Assembly: GCA_016617495.1 (NCBI GenBank)
Contig: WYCU01000007.1
Span: 62,001-126,000, forward strand
DNA from: Azonexaceae bacterium s22
GTDB lineage: Bacteria; Pseudomonadota; Gammaproteobacteria; Burkholderiales; Rhodocyclaceae
Length of the DNA: 64,000 nt
Reading direction: 5' to 3'
A program made the translations under genes and the position numbers. The notes beneath the pieces were generated by a model that worked only from the letters and a program-made list of their open reading frames with translations, did no database searches and was not told the origin of the DNA. Below are positions 1 through 7,958 of this stretch, piece by piece. Position 1 is the stretch's first letter, and every line of letters starts with the position of its first letter.

Positions 1-706
1 CGCGCGGACCGCGCAGCGTCTTGTGCGTGGTCGAGGTGACGACATCGGCGTGCGGCACCGGGTTCGGGTAGAAACCAGCGGCAATCAGGCCGGCGTAGTG
101 CGCCATATCGACCCAGAAGATGGCGCCGACTTCCTTGGCGATCTTGGCAAAACGCTCGAAGTCGATGCGCAGGGCGTAGGCGGAGGCACCGGCGACAATG
201 ATCTTCGGCTTGTGCTCGCGGGCCAGCGCTTCCATCTTGTCGTAGTCGATTTCTTCCTTTTCGTTCAGGCCGTAGGCGACGACGTTGAACCACTTGCCGG
301 ACATGTTGAGCGGCATGCCGTGCGTCAGGTGACCGCCTTCGGCGAGGCTCATGCCCATGATGGTGTCGCCGGGCTTGGCAAAGGCCATCAGCACCGCCTG
401 GTTGGCCTGCGAACCGGAGTTCGGCTGGACGTTGGCGGCATCGGCGCCGAACAGCTTCTTCAGGCGGTCAATGGCGATCTGCTCTGCCACGTCGACGTAT
501 TCGCAGCCACCGTAGTAGCGCTTGCCGGGGTAGCCTTCGGCGTACTTGTTGGTCAGCTGGGAGCCTTGGGCTTCCATGACGGCCTTGCTGACGTAGTTTT
601 CGGACGCGATCAGTTCGATGTGATCTTCCTGACGCTGGTTTTCAGCCGTGATGGCCTGCCAGAGTTCGGGATCAACTTTTGCCAGGGTGTCTTTCGCGGA
701 AAACAT
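1..706 (-). CDS. glyA: Serine hydroxymethyltransferase (partial, 3' end outside window)
   Basis: PLP enzyme that interconverts serine and glycine with tetrahydrofolate, the main source of one-carbon units, in the cytoplasm. About 235 residues from the ATG at 706 are visible; the C-terminal part lies beyond the left edge. The N-terminus ([16 protein letters not shown]), the block [10 protein letters not shown] and the PLP-lysine motif [11 protein letters not shown] are recognisable. The Schiff-base lysine falls at residue 229, the same number as in E. coli GlyA. A long open frame on the opposite strand is a shadow caused by GC-rich codon use. The nearest gene behind the start is a phosphatase read in the same direction, with a gap of about 40 bases. 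Confidence 0.97.
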   Translation of the reverse strand, partial: MFSAKDTLAKVDPELWQAITAENQRQEDHIELIASENYVSKAVMEAQGSQLTNKYAEGYPGKRYYGGCEYVDVAEQIAIDRLKKLFGADAANVQPNSGSQANQAVLMAFAKPGDTIMGMSLAEGGHLTHGMPLNMSGKWFNVVAYGLNEKEEIDYDKMEALAREHKPKIIVAGASAYALRIDFERFAKIAKEVGAIFWVDMAHYAGLIAAGFYPNPVPHADVVTSTTHKTLRGPR

Positions 707-748
707 GGGGAATGCCTCAAGCCATTGAAGAAAAGGGGGAAGATTCTA

Positions 749-1405
749 TCACGAAGGCAATTCATCAAGGGCGCCCGGCGCCAGATGCGCCGTTTCGCCC
801 CAGGATTCAATATGCCAGCAGCCGTCGACCGCGACAATCCAGTTGAGGCCGGCGTTGGGAATCAGAAAATCGCGCGGCATTTCCAGCGGGTTGCCGCGCA
901 CGAAGCGGTTGATGATATCCAGCACACCGCCGTGCACCACAACGGCGATTTTTTCGCCGATATGCGACTCGGCAAGCGCCTGAATTTTGCCGGTGACTCG
1001 CGCATACAGGGCACACAGGCTTTCGCCGTTCTCGAAATCGTATTCCGCGTTACGCCCCTCAAATGCGGCGTACCCCTCGGGATGGCGCTGACGCGCCTCG
1101 TCGTAAGTCATGCCTTCAAAAATGCCGTAACGACGTTCGCGGAGTTCCGGCACGGGCGAGGGCACCAGACCCAGCGCTTGCCCGATCGCCTCGGCCGTAT
1201 GCCAGGCGCGCTTGAGGTCACTCCCGTAAAGCGCGACAATCCCGGCCCCTTGCAGCCAGCGACCGGCAGCAGCGGCCTGCCGATGCCCGGTCTGATTAAG
1301 GGCGATATCGATCTGGCCCTGAATACGGCGCTCGGCATTCCATTCGGTTTCACCGTGGCGCACCAGGCAGATGCGGGTTGTCCGGCTTGTAGGGATTTCC
1401 ACCAT
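749..1405 (-). CDS. Histidine phosphatase (phosphoglycerate mutase-like)
   Basis: Cytoplasmic phosphohydrolase of the histidine phosphatase superfamily, 218 aa. The catalytic motif LVRHGETEWN lies at residues 14-23, with His17 as the expected phosphoacceptor. The second histidine is in VVVHGGVLDI, and the acid pair region is LRERRYGIFEGM. This domain is shared by GpmB-like, CobC-like and broad-specificity sugar phosphatases, so the substrate cannot be set from sequence. The ATG at 1405 is preferred over a longer upstream frame because it sits just before the conserved domain and follows GGAG. The start lies about 100 bases from the divergent dctQ. The 3' half contains an exact copy of the dispersed GTCGACCGCGACAA word. 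Confidence 0.9.
   Translation of the reverse strand: MVEIPTSRTTRICLVRHGETEWNAERRIQGQIDIALNQTGHRQAAAAGRWLQGAGIVALYGSDLKRAWHTAEAIGQALGLVPSPVPELRERRYGIFEGMTYDEARQRHPEGYAAFEGRNAEYDFENGESLCALYARVTGKIQALAESHIGEKIAVVVHGGVLDIINRFVRGNPLEMPRDFLIPNAGLNWIVAVDGCWHIESWGETAHLAPGALDELPS
824..837 (+). repeat. Dispersed word GTCGACCGCGACAA, copy inside histidine phosphatase gene
   Basis: Exact copy, followed by TCC. It encodes part of the IVAVDG stretch of the antisense-strand phosphatase. No T-tract precedes it. This reading frame differs from the copy in mog, so the DNA word rather than a peptide is what recurs. Confidence 0.75.
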
Positions 1406-1507
1406 GGTCGCTCCATGCCCTTCGCGGTAAATTGCGCCGGGTAGAAATTTACATTCATCCCGGACACCTTCAGAAGCCGGATATTTTAACAACCGAGGAG
1501 GATTTTC

Positions 1508-2098
1508 GTGACTCTTCTGCTCAAGCTGTCGCAACTGATCGACGGGCTTACGGAACGCGTCGGCAAAGGCGCATTCTGGCTGGTCCTGATCATGACCATC
1601 ATCAGCGCCGGCAACGCCGTCGTACGCTTTTTGATTAATTACAGTTCAAACGGCCTGCTGGAAATCCAGTGGTATCTCTTTGCTGCCGTGTTCCTGCTCT
1701 GCGCCCCTTATACGCTGCAAAAGAACGAGCACGTTCGGATCGACGTGCTCTCCGGCAAGCTCTCGCCACGCGGTCTCGCCATCATCGACATCATTGGCAC
1801 GCTGTTCTTCCTCCTGCCGATGGTCATTCTCATCCTCTGGCTGTCGATCCCGCTCGTTGCGGAGTCGTACCGCATCACCGAAATGTCCGCGAACGCCGGT
1901 GGCCTGATTCGCTGGCCGGTCAAGCTGCTCCTGCCCATCGGCTTCACGCTGCTTGCCTTGCAGGGGCTGTCCGAACTCATCAAGCGTATCGCTTTCCTGC
2001 AAGGCCTGATCGCCGATCCGAATGCCAAGGAAGGTGCCCCCTCCGCAGAGCAGGAACTCGCTGCTGAAATTGCCGCCATGGCCAAGGAGAACAAATAA
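1508..2098 (+). CDS. dctQ: TRAP transporter small permease (DctQ family)
   Basis: Small membrane subunit of a tripartite ATP-independent periplasmic transporter; it joins the large permease in secondary, sodium-driven uptake of an organic acid. It is 196 aa with four hydrophobic segments (about residues 20-40, 50-70, 90-115 and 130-150), the usual DctQ pattern, and a charged C-terminal tail. The GTG start follows GAGGAGG at a good distance. The stop overlaps the dctM start (TAATG). DctP-type substrate protein is encoded nearby on the other strand, beyond dps. Confidence 0.93.
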   Translation: MTLLLKLSQLIDGLTERVGKGAFWLVLIMTIISAGNAVVRFLINYSSNGLLEIQWYLFAAVFLLCAPYTLQKNEHVRIDVLSGKLSPRGLAIIDIIGTLFFLLPMVILILWLSIPLVAESYRITEMSANAGGLIRWPVKLLLPIGFTLLALQGLSELIKRIAFLQGLIADPNAKEGAPSAEQELAAEIAAMAKENK

Positions 2099-3564
2099 TG
2101 GAATGGGTCATTGCCAACATGGCGCCGTTGATGTTCGGCGCCCTGGTTCTTTTCCTGCTCTTCGGCTACCCGGTCGCCTTTGCACTGGCTGCCAACGGGA
2201 TCGTGTTCGGCCTCATCGGCATTGAACTGGGCCTGCTGCAACCGGCGCTCTTCCAGGCACTCCCTGAACGCATCTTCGGGATCATGGCCAACGACACACT
2301 GCTGGCCATCCCCTTCTTTACCTTCATGGGCCTGATTCTCGAACGCTCGGGCATGGCGGAAGACCTGCTGGACACCATTGGACAGCTCTTCGGCCCGATG
2401 CGCGGCGGCCTGGCCTATGCGGTAATTTTCGTCGGCGCCCTGCTGGCCGCCACGACCGGCGTAGTCGCCGCTTCGGTGATTTCCATGGGCCTGATTTCCC
2501 TGCCCATCATGTTGCGCTACGGCTATGACAAACGGCTCGCCTCCGGCGTCATTGCGGCGTCCGGCACTTTGGCCCAGATCATTCCCCCGTCCCTGGTGCT
2601 CATCATCATGGCCGACCAGCTCGGCCGCTCGGTGGGCGACATGTACGAAGGCGCCATGGTCCCCGGGCTCGTACTGACCGGTCTGTACGTCGGTTATGTC
2701 GCCCTGCTCTCGGTTATCAAGCCGAAGAGCTGCCCCGCACTGCCGCCGGAAGCGCGTACGCTGCGCGGCTTCAAGCTGATGCTCCGCGTGCTGACCACAC
2801 TGGTTCCGCCACTGGTGCTGATCTTCCTGGTCCTTGGCACCATTTTCCTCGGCATCGCCACCCCGACCGAAGGCGGTGCCATGGGTGCCGCAGGTGCCCT
2901 GATCCTGGCCATTGCCCGCAAACGCTTGTCCCTCAAGCTCCTCAAGCAAGCCATGGCGACCACCGGCAAGCTGTCTTCCTTTGTGGTCTTCATCCTCGTC
3001 GGCTCCACGGTTTTCGGCCTGGTGTTCCGCGGCGTCAATGGCGACCTCTGGGTCGAGCACTTGCTGCTGTCCCTGCCGGGCGGACAGATGGGCTTCCTGA
3101 TCGTCGTCAACATCCTGGTCTTCGTGCTCGCCTTCTTCCTGGACTTCTTTGAACTCTCTTTCATCATCGTGCCCTTGCTGGCCCCGGTGGCGGATAAGCT
3201 GGGTATCGATCTGGTCTGGTTCGGCGTGCTGCTGGCGGTCAATATGCAGACTTCCTTCATGCACCCGCCCTTCGGCTTCGCGCTGTTCTATCTGCGCTCA
3301 GTCGCACCGGCATCGGTCAAGACGACGGATATCTACTGGGGTGCCATTCCCTTTGTCTGTATCCAGATCATCATGGTGGCCATCGTCATCACCTTCCCCA
3401 ATATCGTCAGCTATGGCGACCCGGTGGCCCGAGCGCACATGGAACACAGTGAAGATGTCGATCTGGGATCAATCATCCAGCAATCATCAGAGGAAGGCAG
3501 TGGCGGTGAAGCCAAGGATCCGGCAGCCGAGCTACTGAAGAACCTGCAGCAGAGCGAAAAGTAA
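2098..3564 (+). CDS. dctM: TRAP transporter large permease (DctM family)
   Basis: Main transport subunit of the TRAP system, 488 aa, with about 12 hydrophobic helices across residues 5-445. Typical DctM features include NDTLLAIPFFTFMG near residue 62, GVVAASVISMGLISLP near 120 and IPPSLVLIIMADQ near 165. A hydrophilic tail of about 40 residues rich in Glu, Ser and Lys extends past the usual end of the family. It is cotranscribed with dctQ and followed by a clear terminator. Large subunits of this length are common in systems with TakP-like binding proteins, which fits the dctP nearby. Confidence 0.94.
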   Translation: MEWVIANMAPLMFGALVLFLLFGYPVAFALAANGIVFGLIGIELGLLQPALFQALPERIFGIMANDTLLAIPFFTFMGLILERSGMAEDLLDTIGQLFGPMRGGLAYAVIFVGALLAATTGVVAASVISMGLISLPIMLRYGYDKRLASGVIAASGTLAQIIPPSLVLIIMADQLGRSVGDMYEGAMVPGLVLTGLYVGYVALLSVIKPKSCPALPPEARTLRGFKLMLRVLTTLVPPLVLIFLVLGTIFLGIATPTEGGAMGAAGALILAIARKRLSLKLLKQAMATTGKLSSFVVFILVGSTVFGLVFRGVNGDLWVEHLLLSLPGGQMGFLIVVNILVFVLAFFLDFFELSFIIVPLLAPVADKLGIDLVWFGVLLAVNMQTSFMHPPFGFALFYLRSVAPASVKTTDIYWGAIPFVCIQIIMVAIVITFPNIVSYGDPVARAHMEHSEDVDLGSIIQQSSEEGSGGEAKDPAAELLKNLQQSEK

Positions 3565-3588
3565 GCGGCACAACGCATGCCAATCGGG

Positions 3589-3617
3589 ACGGGGCCAATC
3601 GGCCCCGTTCTTTTTTT
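3589..3617 (+). terminator. Rho-independent terminator after dctQM
   Basis: Perfect stem ACGGGGCC / GGCCCCGT with loop AATC, then TC and a run of seven T. It lies 25 bases after the dctM stop. Confidence 0.9.
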
Positions 3618-3718
3618 GGATAGTCGCTTTCAATCCCGGCAATACCGTTTGTCAATTTGCCCTTTGATATCCTTGCTGCCAGAATGGTTACACCAACAAA
3701 CGACAAAGGAGAAAGCTC

Positions 3719-4183
3719 ATGGATATCGGAATCAGCAAGAAAGACCGTGAAAAAATTGCCGACGGCCTGTCGCACCTTTTGGCTGACTCATTTACGCTTT
3801 ACCTGAAGACTCACAATTTCCACTGGAACGTGACGGGTCCGATGTTCAACACGCTGCACGTGATGTTCATGGATCAGTACACGGAACTGTGGAATGCGCT
3901 GGACATGATTGCCGAGCGCATTCGCGCACTCGGCGTCGCGGCGCCGGGAACGTATCGCGAGTTCGCCAAGCTGACCGTCATCAAGGAAAGCGAAGGCAGC
4001 CTGAGCGCCACGGAAATGATCGAGCAACTTGTTGCCGGCCAGGAAGCCGTCGTCAAAACGGCGCGCAGCATGTTCCCCATCGTGGACAAGGCGGGCGACG
4101 AGCCAACGGCCGATCTGCTGACCCAGCGCATGCAGATCCACGAGAAAAATGCCTGGATGCTGCGCAGCCTGCTGGAAAAGTAA
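3719..4183 (+). CDS. dps: Dps-type ferritin-like DNA protection protein
   Basis: Mini-ferritin that oxidises and stores iron and can coat DNA under starvation or peroxide stress; 154 aa, a normal Dps length. The ferroxidase signature is visible: the segment around [18 protein letters not shown] (residues 28-45) and [20 protein letters not shown] (about 47-66). The C-terminus is short and lacks the Lys-rich DNA-binding tail, so DNA binding is uncertain. GGAGAAAGCTC precedes the ATG. It sits alone between dctQM and the oppositely oriented dctP. Confidence 0.93.
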   Translation: MDIGISKKDREKIADGLSHLLADSFTLYLKTHNFHWNVTGPMFNTLHVMFMDQYTELWNALDMIAERIRALGVAAPGTYREFAKLTVIKESEGSLSATEMIEQLVAGQEAVVKTARSMFPIVDKAGDEPTADLLTQRMQIHEKNAWMLRSLLEK

Positions 4184-4203
4184 TTCCTGCGCGAACCCCC
4201 AAT

Positions 4204-4232
4204 AAAAAACCCGCGAAATTCGCGGGTTTTTT
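4204..4232. terminator. Bidirectional terminator between dps and dctP
   Basis: Eight-base stem CCCGCGAA / TTCGCGGG around a single A, with A6 on the left and T6 on the right. It can end both dps (+) and dctP (-). A degenerate copy of the dispersed GTCGACC element follows directly. Confidence 0.92.
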
Positions 4233-4235
4233 ATG

Positions 4236-4252
4236 GTCTACCGTGACAATCG
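4236..4252 (+). repeat. Degenerate copy of the dispersed element (GTCTACCGTGACAATCG)
   Basis: It differs from GTCGACCGCGACAATCG at two positions. It is placed four bases after a terminator T-tract and abuts the dctP stop codon, the same layout as other intergenic copies. Confidence 0.6.
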
Positions 4253-5341
4253 TTATTTGTGTGACTGCAGGAAGGCATCCATGCGCATTTCCGCCACGCT
4301 GAACCACGCATTCTGCGTTTTGCGGTACTTGTCGAACTCGGTGTAGATCTTCTTGAACGCCGGGTTCTTGGCAGACTCGTCGGCATAGAGATCCTGGGCG
4401 GCCTTGTAGGCAGCTTCCATGATGTCCTTCGGGTAAGCCTGCAGCTTGACGCCTTGCTGGAGCAGGCGGGACAAGGCACCGGGGTTCTTGTGGTCGTATT
4501 CGGCCATCATCGTCACGTTGGCCTCGTAAGCGGCGGCCTGGAAAGCCTCCTGATATTCCTTGGGCAGCTTTTCCCATTCCTTCTTGTTGACGAAGAAGTG
4601 AATGACCGGACCCGGCTCCCACCAGCCCGGGTAGTAGTAGTTCTTCGCGACCTTGAAGAAGCCGAGCTTTTCATCGTCGTAGGGGCCGACCCATTCAGCG
4701 GCGTCGATGGTGCCCTTTTCCAGTGCCGGGTAGATGTCGCCACCGGCGATCTGCTGCGGCACCGCACCGAGTGCGGCAAAGACGTTGCCGCCGAGACCGG
4801 CGATACGCATCTTGAGGCCCTTGACGTCTTCCAGGCCCTTGACCTCCTTACGGAACCAACCGCCCATCTGCACGCCGGTATTACCGCCGGCAAACGACAG
4901 CACGTTGTAGTTGGCGTAGAAATCGTCGAGCAGCTTCTGACCGCCGCCGTAATAGATCCAGGCGTTCATCTGGCGGTTGTTCATGCCGAACGGCACGGCC
5001 GTACCGAACCCGAAGGTCTTGTCCTTGCCCACGTAGTAGTAGGAGCAGGTGTGGCAGCATTCGACAGTGCCCTGCTGAACGGCATCCAGCGCTTGCAGGC
5101 CGGGAACGATTTCACCGCCGGGGAAAACGCGGATATCGAATTTGCCGCCGGTAATGGCGCGAACACGGTTAGCCAGCACTTCGGCACCACCGTAAATCGT
5201 ATCCAGGCTCTTCGGGAAGCTGGACGTCAGGCGCCATTTGACGGTTGGCGTCGTCTGGGCAATGGCCGGGGCAGCCAGGGTCGTTGCGGCGCCGGCTGCG
5301 GCACCGACGGAAGCCTTTTTAAGAAAATCGCGACGTTGCAT
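4253..5341 (-). CDS. dctP: TRAP transporter substrate-binding protein (DctP/TakP-like, TAT signal)
   Basis: Periplasmic binding protein, 362 aa. It starts MQRRDFLKKASVGAAAG with twin arginines at residues 3-4, then an Ala-rich segment ending AAPAIAQ, which indicates TAT export. The mature part resembles the TakP subfamily of alpha-keto acid/chloroaromatic binders (IYYGGGQKLLD, then GGNTGVQMGGWFRKE). The ligand, probably a 2-oxo or carboxylic acid, is inferred from family only. It presumably serves the DctQM permease encoded convergently on the far side of dps. The RBS TGGAGGAGACAA ends three bases before the ATG and is a perfect 12-base match to the small RNA candidate at 31919-32021. Confidence 0.92.
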   Translation of the reverse strand: MQRRDFLKKASVGAAAGAATTLAAPAIAQTTPTVKWRLTSSFPKSLDTIYGGAEVLANRVRAITGGKFDIRVFPGGEIVPGLQALDAVQQGTVECCHTCSYYYVGKDKTFGFGTAVPFGMNNRQMNAWIYYGGGQKLLDDFYANYNVLSFAGGNTGVQMGGWFRKEVKGLEDVKGLKMRIAGLGGNVFAALGAVPQQIAGGDIYPALEKGTIDAAEWVGPYDDEKLGFFKVAKNYYYPGWWEPGPVIHFFVNKKEWEKLPKEYQEAFQAAAYEANVTMMAEYDHKNPGALSRLLQQGVKLQAYPKDIMEAAYKAAQDLYADESAKNPAFKKIYTEFDKYRKTQNAWFSVAEMRMDAFLQSHK

Positions 5342-5440
5342 ATTGTCTCCTCCAGGGAAATGGAATCACGTCAGGTATAAGTGCGAGCCTATTCTAGCCA
5401 AAGCGGCGCGGTTGGCGACCTGCGGAAAACCCTAAGTTGC

Positions 5441-6784
5441 TTACGCGCCCGCTACGGTCATCCGGTCCAGCAGAATCGAGCCGGTTTGCTTGGAGCCGCG
5501 GACCAGCACGTCATTGCCGACCGCCACGATGTTGCCGAGCATGTCGCGCAAATTCCCGGCGATGGTGATTTCCTCCACCGGATAGGCAATCTGGCCGTTC
5601 TCCACCCAATAACCGGCCGCACCGCGCGAATAGTCGCCGGTCACGTAGTTGATGCCGTGCCCGAGCAATTCGGTCACCAGCAAACCGCGCCCCATGCGCG
5701 CGAGCAAACCGGCGAAATCGAGTTCGCCCGGCTCGATGATCAGATTGTGACTACCGCCGGCATTCGCCGTGGTTTGCATCCCCAGCTTGCGCGCCGTGTA
5801 GGCGCTCAGGAAATAGCCTTGCAAGATGCCATCGACGACGATGTCCCGGTCGCGGGTCGCCACGCCATCGCTGTCGAATGCCGCACTGCCAAGACCACGC
5901 GGGATGAGTGGGCGCTCGGCGATGCGAATGAAATCCGGCATGATTTTCTTGCCCAGCTGCCCCACCAGAAAAGACGATTTGCGATAGAGCGCACCGCCGC
6001 TCGTGGCATGCACCAGGCTGCCCAGCAAACCGGTTGCCAGCGGCGCCTCGAAGAGCACGGGATACTCGCCGGTCTTGACCTGCCGACCACCGAGGCGTGC
6101 CACGGCACGCTCCGCCGCAATGCGTCCGACGGTCTCCGGCGACTCTAGTTCGTCGGCGCAGCGGCGTGTGGTGTACCAGTCGTCGCGCTGCATGCCATCC
6201 TGCTCGCCCGCAATCACCGCGCAAGAAATGTAATGGCGCGACGTTGGATAGCCGCCCATGAATCCATGGCTATTGGCCGACACGAAATGCGCTTGCTGGG
6301 TCGACACCGAGGCGCCATCCGAGTTGGTGACTTGCGAACTTTGGTCGAAAGCGGCTTGCTCGCAACGTTGCGCGAGCGCAATCGCCTCCTCGACCGACAA
6401 ACGCCACGGATGAAACAGGTCGAGGTCTGGCGTGTCGCGCGCCATCAAGGCCGCATCGGCCAGGCCGGCACAATCGTCCTCGGCCGTAAAACGGGCGATA
6501 TTCAAGGCAGCGGAGACAGTTTCCTTCAGGGCTTGCGAAGAAAAATCCGAAGTGCTCGCATAACCCTTGCGCTGCCCGACATAGACGGTGATCCCGATGC
6601 CTTTGTCGCGGTTGAACTCAATGGTTTCCACTTCGCCGCAGCGCACGCCGACGGTTTGTCCGAAACCCTCGGAGACATCGACGTCGCACGCGGATGCCCC
6701 TTTCTCGCGGGCATCCTTGAGGACATCCTCGGCCAACTGTTGCAGCGTGGAAAACGGGAAAGAAAAACTCGCGGCTTCGGGCAT
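5441..6784 (-). CDS. pmbA: Metalloprotease-like protein PmbA/TldE
   Basis: Partner of TldD in the peptidase pair that matures modified peptides such as microcins and degrades CcdA in E. coli. It is 447 aa from the ATG at 6784, against about 450 in E. coli. Visible family blocks include a glycine-rich region near GGSHNLIIEPGE and the C-terminal YWVENGQIAYPVEEITIAGNLRDML. PmbA lacks the HExxxH metal site found in TldD, and none is seen here. An alternative ATG at 6817 would add 11 residues. It is divergent from darP, with a short shared promoter gap. tldD is not in the window. Confidence 0.94.
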   Translation of the reverse strand: MPEAASFSFPFSTLQQLAEDVLKDAREKGASACDVDVSEGFGQTVGVRCGEVETIEFNRDKGIGITVYVGQRKGYASTSDFSSQALKETVSAALNIARFTAEDDCAGLADAALMARDTPDLDLFHPWRLSVEEAIALAQRCEQAAFDQSSQVTNSDGASVSTQQAHFVSANSHGFMGGYPTSRHYISCAVIAGEQDGMQRDDWYTTRRCADELESPETVGRIAAERAVARLGGRQVKTGEYPVLFEAPLATGLLGSLVHATSGGALYRKSSFLVGQLGKKIMPDFIRIAERPLIPRGLGSAAFDSDGVATRDRDIVVDGILQGYFLSAYTARKLGMQTTANAGGSHNLIIEPGELDFAGLLARMGRGLLVTELLGHGINYVTGDYSRGAAGYWVENGQIAYPVEEITIAGNLRDMLGNIVAVGNDVLVRGSKQTGSILLDRMTVAGA

Positions 6785-6844
6785 GGAAAGGCGTCCGGAC
6801 GGGAAAGCCGTTATCATAGCAGCCCCGTGCCGACCGCTTTTGCC

Positions 6845-7378
6845 ATGAACGACGAAGATTTCTCCGACGAAGACCAGCGCCCATCCAAGACCAAGCGCAA
6901 GGAGGCCATGCATGAACTCCAGTCCCTGGGTACCGAGCTCGTCGAGCTTTCCGTAGGGCAGCTCAAACGCATCGACCTGCCGGAAGACCTGCTGAACGCG
7001 GTTCGCGAGTGCCAGAAAATCACTTCGCACGGCGCCCGTCGTCGGCAGATGCAATACATCGGCAAGCTGATGCGCAACCTTGACGATGAACCGATCCGCG
7101 CCGGCCTGGCCCTTTTGCGGGGCGAGTCCGCCGTCGAAACAGCCCGCCTGCACCGACTGGAACGCCTGCGTACCCGACTACTGGAAGACGAACAGGTCCT
7201 GTCAGAAATTGCCGCAGACTGGCCGCAAGCCGACCTGCAACACCTGCGCCAACTGCGCCGCAACACGCTGAAGGAACAGGAAGCGGGCAAACCGCCCAAG
7301 AATTTCCGCGCGCTGTTCCAGGCGCTGAAAGATCTCGAAAGCAGCGCACCGCAAGGAGAGACCGATGAGCAGCAATGA
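6845..7378 (+). CDS. darP: Ribosome biogenesis factor DarP/YjgA (DUF615)
   Basis: Cytoplasmic protein associated with late 50S subunit assembly; 177 aa, as usual for YjgA. It begins MNDEDFSDEDQRPSKTKRK, the acidic and basic N-terminus typical of the family. The conserved core covers LKRIDLPEDLLNAVRECQ and RRRQMQYIGKLMR (about residues 40-80). The ATG at 6845 is chosen over a much longer upstream frame because that extension overlaps pmbA antisense. Its end overlaps the mog start by 14 bases, so the two are translationally linked. Confidence 0.94.
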   Translation: MNDEDFSDEDQRPSKTKRKEAMHELQSLGTELVELSVGQLKRIDLPEDLLNAVRECQKITSHGARRRQMQYIGKLMRNLDDEPIRAGLALLRGESAVETARLHRLERLRTRLLEDEQVLSEIAADWPQADLQHLRQLRRNTLKEQEAGKPPKNFRALFQALKDLESSAPQGETDEQQ

Positions 7379-7952
7379 GCTGGTCATTGGCCTGGTCTCC
7401 ATCAGTGACCGCGCATCCGGCGGCGTCTACGAAGACAAGGGCATTCCGGCACTGCAGGAATGGCTCGGCAAGGCGCTGACCAGCCCGTGGCGCACCCTCA
7501 CCCGGCTCATTCCCGATGAGCGTCCGGTCATTGAAAATACCCTGATTGAACTGGTCGACCGCGACAATTGCCATCTGGTGCTGACCACCGGCGGCACCGG
7601 CCCGGCGTTACGCGACGTGACGCCGGAAGCCACACTCGCGGTCGGCGACAAGGAAATGCCGGGCTTCGGCGAGGAAATGCGCCGCATCAGCCTCAACTTC
7701 GTGCCCACGGCCATTCTTTCCCGTCAGGTAGCGGTGATCCGCAAGCAGAGCCTGATCCTCAATCTGCCAGGCCAGCCCAAGTCGATCCGCGAAACGCTCG
7801 AAGGTGCGCGCGATGCCGAAGGCAAGGTCTATCACGCCGGCATCTTCGCCGCCATTCCGTACTGCATCGACCTGCTCGGCGGTCCCTACATCGAGACCGA
7901 GCCGGCGATCATTGCCGCCTGGCGCCCGAAGAATGCCGTTCGCAAAACCTGA
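7365..7952 (+). CDS. mog: Molybdopterin adenylyltransferase (MogA)
   Basis: Adenylates molybdopterin before molybdenum insertion in molybdenum cofactor synthesis; 195 aa, matching MogA. The motif TTGGTGPALRDVTPEA (about residues 75-90) carries the nucleotide/MPT-binding glycines, and LPGQPKSIRETLEGA the second conserved block. Cofactor made here would serve the molybdoenzyme MsrP encoded at 54 kb. An exact GTCGACCGCGACAA word lies inside the gene, coding VDRDN. Confidence 0.95.
   Translation: MSSNELVIGLVSISDRASGGVYEDKGIPALQEWLGKALTSPWRTLTRLIPDERPVIENTLIELVDRDNCHLVLTTGGTGPALRDVTPEATLAVGDKEMPGFGEEMRRISLNFVPTAILSRQVAVIRKQSLILNLPGQPKSIRETLEGARDAEGKVYHAGIFAAIPYCIDLLGGPYIETEPAIIAAWRPKNAVRKT
7554..7567 (+). 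repeat. Dispersed word GTCGACCGCGACAA, copy inside mog
   Basis: Exact copy followed by TTG, read as VDRDN in the gene frame. No flanking T-tract. Confidence 0.7.
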
Positions 7953-7958
7953 ATCCGC

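Noticed and set aside
1230-1250. GCGCGACAATCCC as a further copy of the word
   Set aside because: Only the right half matches; similar half-matches occur by chance in GC-rich DNA (also at 6606, 15094 and 22172).
23-1444. 473-codon plus-strand ORF opposite glyA and the phosphatase gene
   Set aside because: A GC-rich antisense shadow spanning two well-recognised genes; no family resemblance.
1708-3264. 518-codon minus-strand ORF opposite dctQM
   Set aside because: Gln/His/Asp-rich composition typical of antisense frames; the plus strand encodes complete TRAP permeases.
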